Shown one piece after another: positions 1-10,256 of a stretch of 64,000 nt of DNA. The stretch spans positions 21,575,506 to 21,639,505 of the forward strand of contig CM068379.1 of NCBI GenBank assembly GCA_034770075.1. Direction: 5' to 3'. Positions within the stretch are counted from its first letter, which is position 1. Every line of letters begins with the position of its first letter. The notes under the pieces were generated by a model, which did no database searches, was not told where the DNA came from, and was given only the letters and a program-made list of their open reading frames with translations. The translations under genes and the position numbers were made by a program. The stretch comes from Aralia elata. Its lineage: Eukaryota > Streptophyta > Magnoliopsida > Apiales > Araliaceae.

Positions 1-2
1 GA

Positions 3-1592
3 CTCCGATTGGCCCGTGACATGGGAGTAAAAAGATTAGCGGTGTTCGGGGATTCAGAATTGGTAATCAGACAAGCAATCGGGGTATACAACACTAAGGA
101 GCTTCGGTTACTTCCATACCATCGTTGTGTCACCCAGCTTATGCAAGAGTTCGAAGATATCGCCTTCCGCCATATTCCTCGGGGACGAAATGATTTTGCC
201 GATGCATTGGCGACTTTGGCTTCCTTAATCCACGTGATCAAGAGTAGGGACAGTCCACAGATTGAGATCACCGTACAGAATGCCCCGGCATATGAGGAAA
301 ATGTGGCAGTGTTATCAAACGAGGTGGTGTTGACAAGGCAGCCCTGGTATCACGACATCAGGGAATATCTGAGAGACAGATCCCTTCCCGATCAGGCAAA
401 TCGGACGGAGAGGATGAGAATTCAAAGGATGGCGATGAAGTTTTACCTGAGTGGCGATTCACTCTACAAGAGGGATGCTGGGTTGGGACTGTTGCAGTGC
501 GTAGATGAAACACAGGCCCGAAAGATTATGAATGAAATACACGGTGGAGTGTGTGGACCCCATATGAGTGGACCGATGCTTGCCAAAAAGATTTTGAGGA
601 CAGGGCATTATTGGTTAACGCTGAACGCCGATTGCGATGATCATGTCAAACGGTGTTACCAATGCCAGGCACACGGTAATGTGATCCATACGCCTCCCAA
701 TGAACTGCACTGTATGACCTCCCCGTGGCCATTTTCGATGTGGGGAATGGATGTAATCGGACCAATAGAGCCCAAAGCAAGCAACGGGCACCGATTCATC
801 TTCGTCATGATCGATTATTTCACCAAATGGGTAGAAGCAGCCTCTTTCCCCAAGGTCACTCAGGAGGTTATCGTTGGGTTCATCAGGAATAATGTCATTT
901 GTCGATATGGGCAACCTGAGGTTTTGGTCTCCGACAATGCCAAGAATTTGAATAACGCCCTCATGAAGGGACTGTGCGACCAGTTCAAGATTAAGCACCT
1001 CAATTCCGTCATTTACCGTCCCAAAATGAATGGGGCAGTGGAGGCGGCCAATAAGAACATCAAGAAGATCATGGCGAAAATGTCTGCTAATCATCGGGGA
1101 TGGCCGGATCTGTTACCCCTCACCCTGCTGGCATACCGAACATCCACGCGTACTTCTACGGGAGCAACCCCTTACGCCTTGGTATATGGAATGGAGGCTG
1201 TCCTGCCAGTTGAGGTTGAGATGGCGTCCCTCAGAATAGTGATCGATGCTCAGATAAGCGAAGAGGATTGGATGCAAAGTCGATATGACCAATTGGCCCT
1301 GATTGATGAAAGGAGAGTGGCTGCCGTTTGGCATGGTCAGCTATATCAACAGAGGATCTCCCGATCCTACGACAAAAAGATAAGACTTCGGAAGTTCAAG
1401 GAGAATGACCTGGTGCTAAAGAGAGTCATGCCTTGTCAAGACGAAGCCAAGGGGAAGTTTGCCCCGAGCTGGGAAGGGCCATTTGTGATCAAGAAAGTGC
1501 TATCCGGAGGAGCCCTCATATTGCAAGAAATGGATGGTGAGGTATTTCCACAACCCCTCAATGCTGACTCGGTGAAGCGGTTCTACGCTTAG
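3..1592 (+). CDS. Tat-type pol polyprotein C-terminus: RNase H and integrase
   Basis: This is the open 3' end of a retrotransposon pol frame, already open at the window edge, so the true start is upstream. Residues are counted from position 9. Residues 1-75 form an RNase H of the extra type found in Tat elements, with Asp15 in FGDSELV and Asp65 in NDFADALATLA. The integrase zinc site is His178, His185, Cys216 and Cys219. The catalytic core has Asp248 (MWGMDVIGPI), Asp309 (LVSDNAKNLNN, where most relatives have DNGTQF) and Glu345 (AVEAANKNIKKI). The C-terminal part (KENDLVLKRV, then GKFAPSWEGPFVI) is the usual chromatin-facing tail. The frame has no stop for 530 codons and ends in TAG. Integrase would insert the element's cDNA into nuclear DNA. 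Whether the element is active cannot be judged without its 5' half. Confidence 0.9.
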   Translation, partial: LRLARDMGVKRLAVFGDSELVIRQAIGVYNTKELRLLPYHRCVTQLMQEFEDIAFRHIPRGRNDFADALATLASLIHVIKSRDSPQIEITVQNAPAYEENVAVLSNEVVLTRQPWYHDIREYLRDRSLPDQANRTERMRIQRMAMKFYLSGDSLYKRDAGLGLLQCVDETQARKIMNEIHGGVCGPHMSGPMLAKKILRTGHYWLTLNADCDDHVKRCYQCQAHGNVIHTPPNELHCMTSPWPFSMWGMDVIGPIEPKASNGHRFIFVMIDYFTKWVEAASFPKVTQEVIVGFIRNNVICRYGQPEVLVSDNAKNLNNALMKGLCDQFKIKHLNSVIYRPKMNGAVEAANKNIKKIMAKMSANHRGWPDLLPLTLLAYRTSTRTSTGATPYALVYGMEAVLPVEVEMASLRIVIDAQISEEDWMQSRYDQLALIDERRVAAVWHGQLYQQRISRSYDKKIRLRKFKENDLVLKRVMPCQDEAKGKFAPSWEGPFVIKKVLSGGALILQEMDGEVFPQPLNADSVKRFYA

Positions 1593-2104
1593 ATCATCAG
1601 TTCTTTTTTTTTCCTTTGGGAGCGAACTACGTAGGACCTGATCTCCCAACTTGTGGGGGTACGTAGGCAGCCATCATGGCGCGGTCCGATCCTTAAAAAA
1701 AATAATCCTTTCCCTGACCAAAACCAATTTTCGATAGCCAGATAAAACCTTCCTACACCCTCAAAACCTTCCCGAAACCAACTGCCTAACCAGTTTCATC
1801 CCAGAATACATACCCTGATCCAACCCAAACAGTTATCCAAAATCTGAGATTCAATCCGACGAAATCAAAAGGTGTGCGGCAATATCTGTCAAATCTCCAT
1901 CAAGTCTTGAGGAAAGAAAGAAGGCGAAATGTCAAAATCATGGTCAGTTGGACAAAATGATGATCCAATGGAGGGCAATGATACGACAAAAGGGGAAAAT
2001 GACTAAATTTAAATGCATGTCTATATATATAAGTCGTTTTATTACAAGATTTCTCTTTCAATAACTGATGAAACCAACATAGTCTATGCAGGAAATAAAA
2101 TAAT
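1593..2104 (+). other. Tat post-pol noncoding segment
   Basis: No coding is seen. At 1620-1690 a motif carries ACGTAGG twice around a G-rich core (CTACGTAGGACC, then GGGGTACGTAGGCAGCC). From memory a similar block follows pol in many Tat elements; this was not checked. The rest is C-rich on the plus strand, followed by AT-rich sequence that would be the 3' UTR of the antisense gene at 2105-3670. Confidence 0.5.
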
Positions 2105-3670
2105 CTACAAATCTGAAACTAGCCGAAGCAGGATGGACAGGGTGGTGGATAGATCTGAAACATCAGCATCTCCTGCAATCTGCTGCCCCATCATATCAAT
2201 ACGATCCAGTAAGGCAGTGGCTCGGTTGACAGTCCTAGAATGTGCATCTATGACTGTCCTAGCCTGAGAAACAATGGCATCTCTGTCAGCTATGGCCACA
2301 TCTCTGGCTAGAATAGCAGCATCTCTCTCAGCAATGGCGGCATCCCTCTCAGATTCAATAGCAATCAAGGACAGTCGGATCCGGCTATGTTCAGCGTCCT
2401 GACTAGGGGGAGAATCGGCTGAGATCGAATGATATATGGCATCATCTGGGCAGGTCACTCCAGAGTCATCAAAGGTCCCGATCTGACTCACACCAACCAC
2501 ATCCGCATCTCCGCGCAACCATTGCACATAAGCGAATGTCTGGATGGGGCAACTATCATTATACTCGGCCAGGATCCTACGAGGCCAAAGATCATATACC
2601 CGCAGTAGATCTCTCTCTGTCTGGGATGATATAAGGAATCGGTAGTCGGCCGCACCCGTGAAGAGGTGGAAATCCTGTGTCTGATCAAACTGCCCCATGA
2701 CCGCCAGGGGATGATAAGTCGTCACGCCCCTCAAACCAGCAATGGGAATGAAATCCAGGTCGGGCACATGAGTCAAGAAGCTCCTAAAGGAGCAATAACC
2801 CGAATAGATCAGGAGATGAAAAGGATCCTCAATAACCGACATAAATGCTATCCAGGAGGCCGCATCAGTACAGCTCGCAGGACAAAATGAAAACTGCGTG
2901 GTTATGTCATGGCTGAAGCAAAACCCTTGGCGACGAAAATGGCCGATGGGACTAAGATGACTCATGAACCACATGTACAATAAGGTCGAACTCCCTCTGA
3001 AGAATCTCCCTCGGAAGGACTGGCAATATGTGGCCGACATGTAGGTATCCGCCAATATCATGGGGAGAATGGTGTGATCCTCCTGAAGGGCCCTAACGGC
3101 CGCAACAATCCGCATATCCAAATGATCGGGCCCTGCAGGCAAATACAAAACTGAGATGACACAGGCCATCAGAACGCCCACTCTCAAGGCATCCCAGCGC
3201 TCCTCGGACACGGAAAAATCACCGGGGAAAAGACGGAAACTGTCAGGTGAGCCAAATCGGTCAATCAAGAATTGAAGAGGAACCATATGGTCTGATGTGA
3301 TTACCGGTAATAAGACAGCCCTCCGCAAACCGGTAAAAGTCAAGAATTGACGGCGCATGGAACCAACGGTAACCCTAGCACAGGGACCATCCAACGGCAG
3401 GCCGGTGAAGCGAGCATACTCCTCAAGGGTGGGGGTCAGCTCTACTGTCCCAAACCTAAACACCTGACGGGCAGGGGCCCAATGGCTCAGAAGACCATCC
3501 ACAAAACCCGCTGGCACCTGAAAGGTCAGTAAGGACCAAGAATGTCCCAAAAGACCATCTGCGATAATCCTGTCTGCCGGCAGTAAACTGTCCAACCAGC
3601 GGAAGAGGCTGCCAATCAACCCTGTGGGAGGAATGGAATCCAAACGAACCACGGCATCCGAGGACGACAT
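2105..3670 (-). CDS. antisense plant-mobile-domain-like (DUF7745-type) protein
   Basis: A 521-residue open frame runs opposite to pol inside the Tat element. The start at 3670 (MSSSDAV) follows a splice-acceptor-like TTTTTTCACAG, so a 5' UTR intron or an upstream exon is possible. The N-terminal 250 residues look like the plant mobile domain/DUF7745 class: FRFGTVELTPTLEEYARF, then the GLPLDG turn, then a helical repeat region. The last 100 residues form a charged coiled coil with a repeating ERDAAIAERDAAILARD pattern. Antisense ORFs with a plant mobile domain are known from Tat-lineage elements, and related domains occur in host MAIN-type proteins. The molecular role is unknown. The frame has no stops, unlike most coding DNA in this window. 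It lies 217 bp downstream of the second antisense gene on the same strand. Confidence 0.75.
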   Translation of the reverse strand: MSSSDAVVRLDSIPPTGLIGSLFRWLDSLLPADRIIADGLLGHSWSLLTFQVPAGFVDGLLSHWAPARQVFRFGTVELTPTLEEYARFTGLPLDGPCARVTVGSMRRQFLTFTGLRRAVLLPVITSDHMVPLQFLIDRFGSPDSFRLFPGDFSVSEERWDALRVGVLMACVISVLYLPAGPDHLDMRIVAAVRALQEDHTILPMILADTYMSATYCQSFRGRFFRGSSTLLYMWFMSHLSPIGHFRRQGFCFSHDITTQFSFCPASCTDAASWIAFMSVIEDPFHLLIYSGYCSFRSFLTHVPDLDFIPIAGLRGVTTYHPLAVMGQFDQTQDFHLFTGAADYRFLISSQTERDLLRVYDLWPRRILAEYNDSCPIQTFAYVQWLRGDADVVGVSQIGTFDDSGVTCPDDAIYHSISADSPPSQDAEHSRIRLSLIAIESERDAAIAERDAAILARDVAIADRDAIVSQARTVIDAHSRTVNRATALLDRIDMMGQQIAGDADVSDLSTTLSILLRLVSDL

Positions 3671-3886
3671 CTGTGAAAAAAATAGTATCAAAAAGACTGT
3701 ACAGGGGTCATTCTCTATCCATAAATAAAAGAGCATGCATCATACAGTTAATAATAAACCAGGTGAATCCCATAAAAATGAAAAAGAAAACTGTGCATAA
3801 ATAAATAAATGAGTTCAGTACATAGTGCATAAATGAAAAAGAAATCTAAGCAGGTGCTGATACAAAAGACCCTATCCTATCCTGGT

Positions 3887-5858
3887 CTAAATAAAATCAG
3901 TATCATCTATGAAAGCAGGATCCTCGAACTGATCCCCTGGAGTCGTCGAGCTCGGAGGACCAAAGTTCATATCAGGGATGTAGGGATGCGCTGTGGCATC
4001 AGATGAACTCGGGCCTGCATCATAACCTGCACCGTCAGGATCGTAGGTGTAAGCCTCCTCCGGGGCCCGGCCCAACCCCCGAATAAACAGCGACAACTGA
4101 TCTACCTGACGGGTCAATGAGGCGATCTGCTCAGCATGGGTAGGGGTCCGAACACAGGCAGCCCAATCGGTCATCGTCACCGAGCCTGGAACCATATCTC
4201 CAAGGAAGAAAGTGGCCCGAGTCTGAGGACCGATGGTACGGGGCACCCACCATGTACGGAATGCATCACTCGTAGTGGGACCCGTGGAAAGCATCCGACC
4301 ATCCTCCCCGGCGAGCATGATCTCCGAGGGCTGAGAATCCAGCGGCCAGAAAGTAGTGAAAGAAAGGGAGTGCGGGATGCGGATCTCTCCAGTGACGCAT
4401 CTGAATGCGCGCTCTCCCAGATACATCACCCAGCCTCCAACACTCTGCAAAGTGAGGCGACGGGTGGAAAGCTCGAACTCTGGGCCGGAAGGATGCCCGT
4501 CAGCAAATCCCACAGTCAGATGCTCGGAGAGGTAGGGAATCCAGACGACGTCGGCAGCCGTGATCAACTCCAGCTGAATACGACAATGTGCAAAGCTGCC
4601 CGACACGGGGACCTCCTCCAGAGTACTGTGATGCCATCGCCGACCCCGAGGATAAGTGTCCGGGCCCAGAGTAGTGATAGGCCTCAGACATGGCAGCCGC
4701 TCGTAAGCCCAAAACTGTGAATAGAAACAAGACGGGGCATGAGTCACTATCAAATACAGAAAAGAGATGAAAGGAAAAGAAATACAGTAAGAGAGAGGAG
4801 GAGGGGACTCACCAACAGAAAATGGTAGAAGCCGAGCCAGGCATCAGTCTGTCCCTCTGAGCGTAGACGCATGCCGTGGAGGAAATAGGCAAAGGTGAAT
4901 GACCCCCAGTCATAATCACCGATGCGGTCCACGTCTCTGACCGCTCCAACGACGCTGAAATGAATAGTGGAGGAGTTGTTCCCCAGAAAACAACCCCTCA
5001 TAATGGTCAGGAACAGGCGTCGTAGTAGAATGTCCCTGGTGCCCTGATCCGCGGGAATGGGCAGTGCGTACAGACCCCCAACAGCATCGACAGCCAAAGC
5101 GCCGGATCTAATGCTACGGGCCTTGAAGACCCGATCATCAGCAGCGAAGCCCAGCAAAGCTCGAACCTCCACAGGAGTGATATCAAGATCCAAGGGGACG
5201 CGGGACCCGGTAAACTCAATGCCGGTAATGTACCTCCAGTCCCATGGGGTCAACACGACCTCGCAGTCGAGGAGATGAAGAGACTGCGTCTGGTGGAACC
5301 ATCGCTCGGATAAAGCCCTCATGTAACCCCAGGGGCACTGGCGGGGGATGATAGTGAAGAAATGTCGGAAGCCCCAAGAGTCCACCATCGCCCGATAATC
5401 ACTGTGCAGGGCTGCGTAAAGGGAATAGATGTTGAACCAGTTACCCCTCGGCTGGGTAAACTCGGGTACCTGGGGCAATCACCAAGGGGTCAATCCGGAT
5501 AAAAAGAGAATGGGGAAATTGAGAATGAAATCAGAGTAGAGCTGAAATATACCTCGTTAGCCACGAGAGATGCCGAGGGGTGACGACTAAGATCCCGACC
5601 CAAAAGATCGGGTATCTGCACAGAGGCGCCAGAAGAAGCCTGATGAGTAGATGGAGCCGGTGTGCTGGAGGATGGCCCCTCTGCCGCGACCTCCGGAGGG
5701 ACAGCCTCCTCAACGTCCGGATGACCAGGACGAATGACAGCCTCCGTCAAACGACGAGCCTGACGGGTCCGAGGAGGAACAGGAGTGGGTGCAGCCCTAC
5801 GACGGCGAACACCCGAAGTCCGAGAGGCGGAGGAGCTACTGGGCGCATCACGATCCAT
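3887..5858 (-). CDS. antisense plant mobile domain protein, three predicted exons
   Basis: Three open segments on the minus strand join in phase 0 through consensus splice sites: exon 1 5858-5553 (donor GAG|GTATAT), exon 2 5469-4813 (acceptor GCCCCAG, donor TTG|GTGAGT) and exon 3 4714-3887 (acceptor TTCTATTCACAG). Introns are 83 and 98 bp; the product would be 596 residues. Exon 1 is a basic, Ser/Pro-rich leader. Exon 2 holds the plant mobile domain core (LLDCEVVLTPWDWRYITGI, then VPLD). The exon 2-3 joint recreates the expected FLL-FWAYERLPC block. Exon 3 ends in an acidic low-complexity tail. The in-phase introns argue for a gene once transcribed antisense to the retroelement. Known relatives are the host MAIN/MAIL family and antisense ORFs of Tat elements. 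Function is unknown, and the exon model needs transcripts. Confidence 0.75.
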
Positions 5859-5964
5859 AGCTGGAATAGAACGGGCGAGAAAGAAGGTAAGTTTCCTTTT
5901 AAAATTTATGTAATGAATATTCTAAAATTTCTAGCCTCATCATATGATTAATGCAACATGGTGC

Positions 5965-6001
<37 letters not shown>

Positions 6002-6608
6002 GGCAGAGTTCCGTTTGTAAATTGAACATCCCAGGCATAAGCCAAACGTGTTTTCCATCAATCAAAATCTCAAACAGATCTAAATTGCCTTCAGATATGT
6101 AATTACAGCATGTAATGCATGATTTTCTTGCAGAAAAGGAGTAACAATATGTGGGACCGCCTCATGAACAGAAAATAGGACTCACATAGTTGATACATAG
6201 CATGTATATATGATGGTACATTACATAGCATTGTAAAGCATACATTTTATGTTTAAACATGTAAATAGTCAAATGTATAGCAAAACATTGACGAAATTGA
6301 AAAGCGACCGGTCAAAGTGTTACCTGTAGCGTGTAGATCAATCCTACCGGAACAGTTTTGCAGGAAAGTTGAAAAGATCGACAAAAAGCCCTTGCGAACA
6401 AGAAAAATCGAGAGAATCTCTTTGGGTTACAAGTTGAAAGTGACAGATCTGGAGGAGCCGCGTTGGATTTAAGGCCCGATCCTGGCCGCAGATGTATCTG
6501 CGGCTGGCCGCAGATCCATCTGCGGCTGGCCGCAGATCCATCTGCGGCTGGCCCTGGTGGGTCCCACCTTGCTCCCTTGCAGCCATTTGACGTGTTGAAG
6601 TGAAAGTT
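5859..6608. other. Tat 3' noncoding region with A30 tract and GC-hairpin cluster
   Basis: No gene is seen. Positions 5970-5999 are 30 consecutive A residues. A plus-strand GGTAAGTTTCC at 5886-5896 and a minus-strand acceptor-like TTCTATTCCAG just before the antisense start suggest splicing signals. Positions 6485-6548 hold three back-to-back hairpins built on GCCGCAGAT and ATCTGCGGC, the same word found in the LTR of this element. Confidence 0.6.
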
Positions 6609-8045
6609 TACGAGATGGGTGACCGGCGACGATACCCGGCCCCGACATGACGATCGACCGGCGACGATAACCGGCGATCACGAGATGGATGACCGGCGAC
6701 GATAACCGGCTCCGACAAGATAACCGACCGGCGACGATAACCGGAGGTTACGAGATGGGTGACCGGCGACGATACCCGGCCCCGACATGACGATCGACCG
6801 GCGACGATAACCGGCGATCACGAGATGGATGACCGGCGACGATAACCGGCTCCGACAGATAACCGACCGGCGACGATAACCGGGGGTTACGAGATGGGTG
6901 ACCGGCGACGATACCCGGCCCCGACATGACGATCGACCGGCGACGATAACCGGCGATCACGAGATGGATGACCGGCGACGATAACCGGCTCCAACAAGGT
7001 AACCAACCGGCGACGATAACCGGGGGTTACGCGATGGGTGACCGGCGACGATACCCGGCCCCGACATGACGATCGACCGGCGACGATAACCGGCGATCAC
7101 GAGATGGATGACCGGCGACGATAACCGGCTCCGACAAGATAACCGACCGGCGACGATAACCAGGGGTTACGAGATGGGTGACCGGCGACGATACCCGGCC
7201 CCGACATGACGATCGACCGGCGACGATAACCGGCGATCACGAGATGGATGACCGGCGACGATAACCGGCTCCAACAAGGTAACCAACCGGCGACGATAAC
7301 CGGGGGTTACGCGATGGGTGACCGGCGACGATACCCGGCCCCGACATGACGATCGACCGGCGACGATAACCGGCGATCACGAGATGGATGACCGGCGACG
7401 ATAACCGGCTCCGACAAGATAACCGACCGGCGACGATAACCGGAGGTTACGAGATGGGTGACCGGCGACGATACCCGGCCCCGACATGACGATCGACCGG
7501 CGACGATAACCGGCGATCACGAGATGGATGACCGGCGACGATAACCGGCTCCGACAGATAACCGACCGGCGACGATAACCGGAGGTTACGAGATGGGTGA
7601 CCGGCGACGATACCCGGCCCCGACATGACGATCGACCGGCGACGATAACCGGCGATCACGAGATGGATGACCGGCGACGATAACCGGCTCCGACAGATAA
7701 CCGACCGGCGACGATAACCGGAGGTTACGAGATGGGTGACCGGCGACGATACCCGGCCCCGACATGACGATCGACCGGCGACGATAACCGGCGATCACGA
7801 GATGGATGACCGGCGACGATAACCGGCTCCGACAAGATAACCGACCGGCGACGATAACCGGAGGTTACGAGATGGGTGACCGGCGACGATACCCGGCCCC
7901 GACATGACGATCGACCGGCGACGATAACCGGCGATCACGAGATGGATGACCGGCGACGATAACCGGCTCCGACAAGATAACCAACCGGCGACGATAACCG
8001 GGGGTTACGCGATGGGTGACCGGCGACGATACCCGGCCCCGAACG
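6609..8045. repeat. 139/140-bp tandem array, about 10 copies, with 35-bp subrepeats
   Basis: The marker CCCGACATGA recurs at 6641, 6781, 6920, 7060, 7200, 7340, 7480, 7619, 7758 and 7898, and a broken copy is at 8038, so the period is 139 or 140 bp. Each unit holds four versions of GACCGGCGACGATAACCGG spaced about 35 bp apart. Units at 7020 and 7300 share private variants (GCGATGGGTG, CCAACAAGGTAACC) that are absent between them, so part of the array amplified as 280-bp dimers. Arrays in the 3' untranslated region are established for Tat elements and can seed satellite DNA. The 70-residue frames inside it are repeat artefacts. Confidence 0.95.
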
Positions 8046-8269
8046 AGACGATAGATTGAAAGAGTGAACCCAAAGACTAACAAACACGATCAAGGGGTTG
8101 ATACATTGACACTCTTACGAATGTCTTGCATGCATTGCATCTTATGTTGCATCATAAGCTATATGTGTGAGGCATCATGTATGCACTGTCATTCTTACAC
8201 ACTGTCATTCATGCATCGAGTGTCTATTCTTTATCCTGTTCATTTCATTTATCATTTCATAAACATGAT
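8046..8269. other. spacer between tandem array and polypurine tract
   Basis: AT-rich noncoding sequence with scattered TGCAT words. No gene is seen. Confidence 0.5.
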
Positions 8270-8282
8270 AAAGAGGGGCAGC
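8270..8282 (+). other. polypurine tract of Tat element
   Basis: AAAGAGGGGCAGC directly precedes the LTR start TGTAGACACCC. It is the expected primer for plus-strand DNA synthesis. Confidence 0.85.
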
Positions 8283-10242
8283 TGTAGACACCCAAATTTT
8301 GCGTTTCCTTCTACTAACCGTGACAGGAGGGCGAAATCGTCAATTGAACCAGCTTGCGGGAGCAAAGGAGCGGGCACAAGGGCGAGCGCCCGGTCCCGCC
8401 GCAATGATTTGGGCAGCCCAAGTCGACGTGACAGCATGACCGTCCGAGGCAGGCATTTCCGAATGAGGTGGCACGTCTCCCGGAAGTTCCCGGACTGCGG
8501 AATACGAGCCTGTCAGCGAAAACCGACGTTGCGGTACGAAAATCGAGGCGTGGCACGAAAATCGAGAAAGTCAAGCTCGCCAGCCGCGGATAGATCTGCG
8601 GCCAAGTGGGTGCGCCAGCACGAAAACCGGGAAATCAGCACTCAGCAGCTGAGTGCGATGGGAGGCGTGCCAGCTGGCCAGCCGCAGATCCATCTGCGGC
8701 CAGCCGCAGATAGATCTGCGGCTGGCTCTGGCCAGCCTATTTAAGCCAGCTTCGGCAGCATACAGGGGGTTCAGCAGTTTTGGAAGAAGAAGAATTTCTG
8801 CAGCAGCAAAAAAACACGGAAATAGAGAGAAAATAGCTAGATTTTGCAACAAAATAGGGAGAAAGAAGAGGAAAAAAAGAGTGGAATTAATTCTTTTGAG
8901 TTTTGATTGTATCAAATACATCATTTATCCTATTCAAATACGCAAGTTCACATCCATTTGAGATCAATTGCAAGGTGAAAATTTCTATTTGTTCTAGCAA
9001 TTCATGTCCTATTGATTTGGGTAAATTAGATATAATTTTCATGTATCTTGTTGAACAATGAATTAGGGATTATGAGTGAAGTTTCCATCGGAATAAACTC
9101 TTCCTAATAACCCGATGATATTCGTTCATTAATTTCTTGGTTTGTTTTAAGGTGTTATATTCGGTATCAATTCCTTTAAATCGTTATTTTAAGATGTCTT
9201 GGTATTGTTAGATTTATCCGGGTTGGTTTATCTTCTTGTAATATCCGATTGTTTGTGTGTGGATACTTGGTTGTGAGCCTAGGAAAGCGACCCCGGGGTC
9301 CCGATCCGATGATGGACATATCTTGATGTAAGAAGTAGAGATGACGTAGTTCTCATTGTAAATATGTAATCGTTGGGCCTTAAAACGACGCTAAGGCGAG
9401 AATCGTGCTTAAGGCCCCGAAATAGTGAAATTTGTGATTGTTGGCGTTCGGGGATATTTTGATGGCTTACATGCCCATGAATAGCCCGACGCGTGTTTAT
9501 GCTCGATTCGAATTATGACACGAAATTGATTTCAAAGCTAAATGATAAGATTTTCATAAAATCAATCAAAGTAGGATATTAGAATCACGAGGTTAAAATT
9601 TGAGAAACGTTAATGAAATGTCGATTCATGTCTAACGAGAAAGCTAAAGAAAAATCGTTTTCCAAAACAACACACGAAATGATTTTATAAATAATTGACG
9701 TTTTATTAAATCTTTGTGCATAGGGTGAAAGAGATCCTAGAAATTGCCCATCATTTTATGAAAGCAACGTATAGATCTCGATTCCTATTTTGACGAAGGT
9801 TTAAAACTCTTGTTTTGTTAAAACGACACTTAACGAAAATCTCATAGTTTTGATAATTAAAATCAAACCTTTCTCATAAAGCTTTCTCGTGTATGCCGAA
9901 AAGACATTCCGAAGCATTCTCAAAGTAAAACACGATTTTCCCTAAAATCCAAATGATTCTTTCATACAAACTCACCACAACATTCACATAAGCACACATA
10001 CACACACACGCACGCACACACACACACATTTCATGAATTAAAGGATAGGAGAAGCATCAAGATTGCGGTAACCGTGTTTCACGGAAGTCGAGGGGTGCCT
10101 AACACCTTCCCCTCACTTAAACAAGCCCCCGAACTCTATGAATCTCGATTCGCAGACCAATTAATTCGGAGTCACATATGAGCCAGCGATTTATAAAACA
10201 CGAAAATTCGGATGAGTTGGTACATCCATTTCAAATATACCA
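8283..10242 (+). repeat. Tat LTR, about 1.96 kb
   Basis: It starts TGTAGACACCCAAATTTTGCG after the polypurine tract and is taken to end in CCA at 10242, two bases before TGGCGACTCTGG. A TATA-like CTATTTAAG lies at 8737-8745, just downstream of three GC-rich hairpins (8584-8601, 8681-8700, 8700-8725). The segment around 10085-10130 (GGGTGCCTAACACCTTCCCC) resembles the end of many Tat LTRs. A (CA)n run lies near 9990-10028. The right end is uncertain because no second LTR is available for comparison. Confidence 0.75.
8737..8745 (+). promoter_or_regulatory. putative TATA box of Tat LTR
   Basis: CTATTTAAG sits 12 bp after the last hairpin arm in the LTR. No other good TATA box was noticed nearby. 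Confidence 0.45.
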
Positions 10243-10244
10243 AC

Positions 10245-10256
10245 TGGCGACTCTGG
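10245..10256 (+). other. primer-binding-site-like sequence after the Tat LTR
   Basis: TGGCGACTCTGG begins two bases after the presumed LTR end. Tat elements commonly carry a primer site beginning TGGCGACTC in this position. Its presence after what otherwise looks like a 3' LTR is unexpected. Confidence 0.5.

Larger units (their letters stand above)
1..10242 (+). mobile_element. Ty3/gypsy Tat-lineage LTR retrotransposon, 3' part (5' end outside window)
   Basis: The order is pol 3' end (RNase H and integrase), two antisense genes, a tandem-repeat array, a polypurine tract at 8270-8282 and an LTR beginning TGTAGACACCC at 8283. This layout (an extra RNase H before integrase, a long 3' region with antisense ORFs and tandem repeats, large LTRs with this start) is what is known for the Tat/Ogre/Retand branch of plant Ty3/gypsy elements. 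The 5' LTR, gag, protease and reverse transcriptase lie before the window. The lineage call rests on recognition of these traits, not on a search. Confidence 0.85.

Noticed and set aside
615..1094. 159-residue antisense frame within integrase
   Set aside because: It is a shadow of the integrase frame; the pol frame has all catalytic residues.
5970..5999. A30 tract as the tail of a retroposed gene or SINE
   Set aside because: No gene-like or SINE-like sequence ends at it and no target duplication was found; it may be a plain homopolymer.
6609..8045. CRISPR-like regular array
   Set aside because: Units are contiguous 140-bp tandem repeats with internal subrepeats and no unique spacers; the context is a plant retrotransposon 3' region.
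6748..8083. Minus-strand 70-residue frames in the array (MIAGYRRRSIVMSGPG...)
   Set aside because: The same frame is repeated by the tandem units, and the 139/140-bp period shifts frame; it is a repeat artefact.
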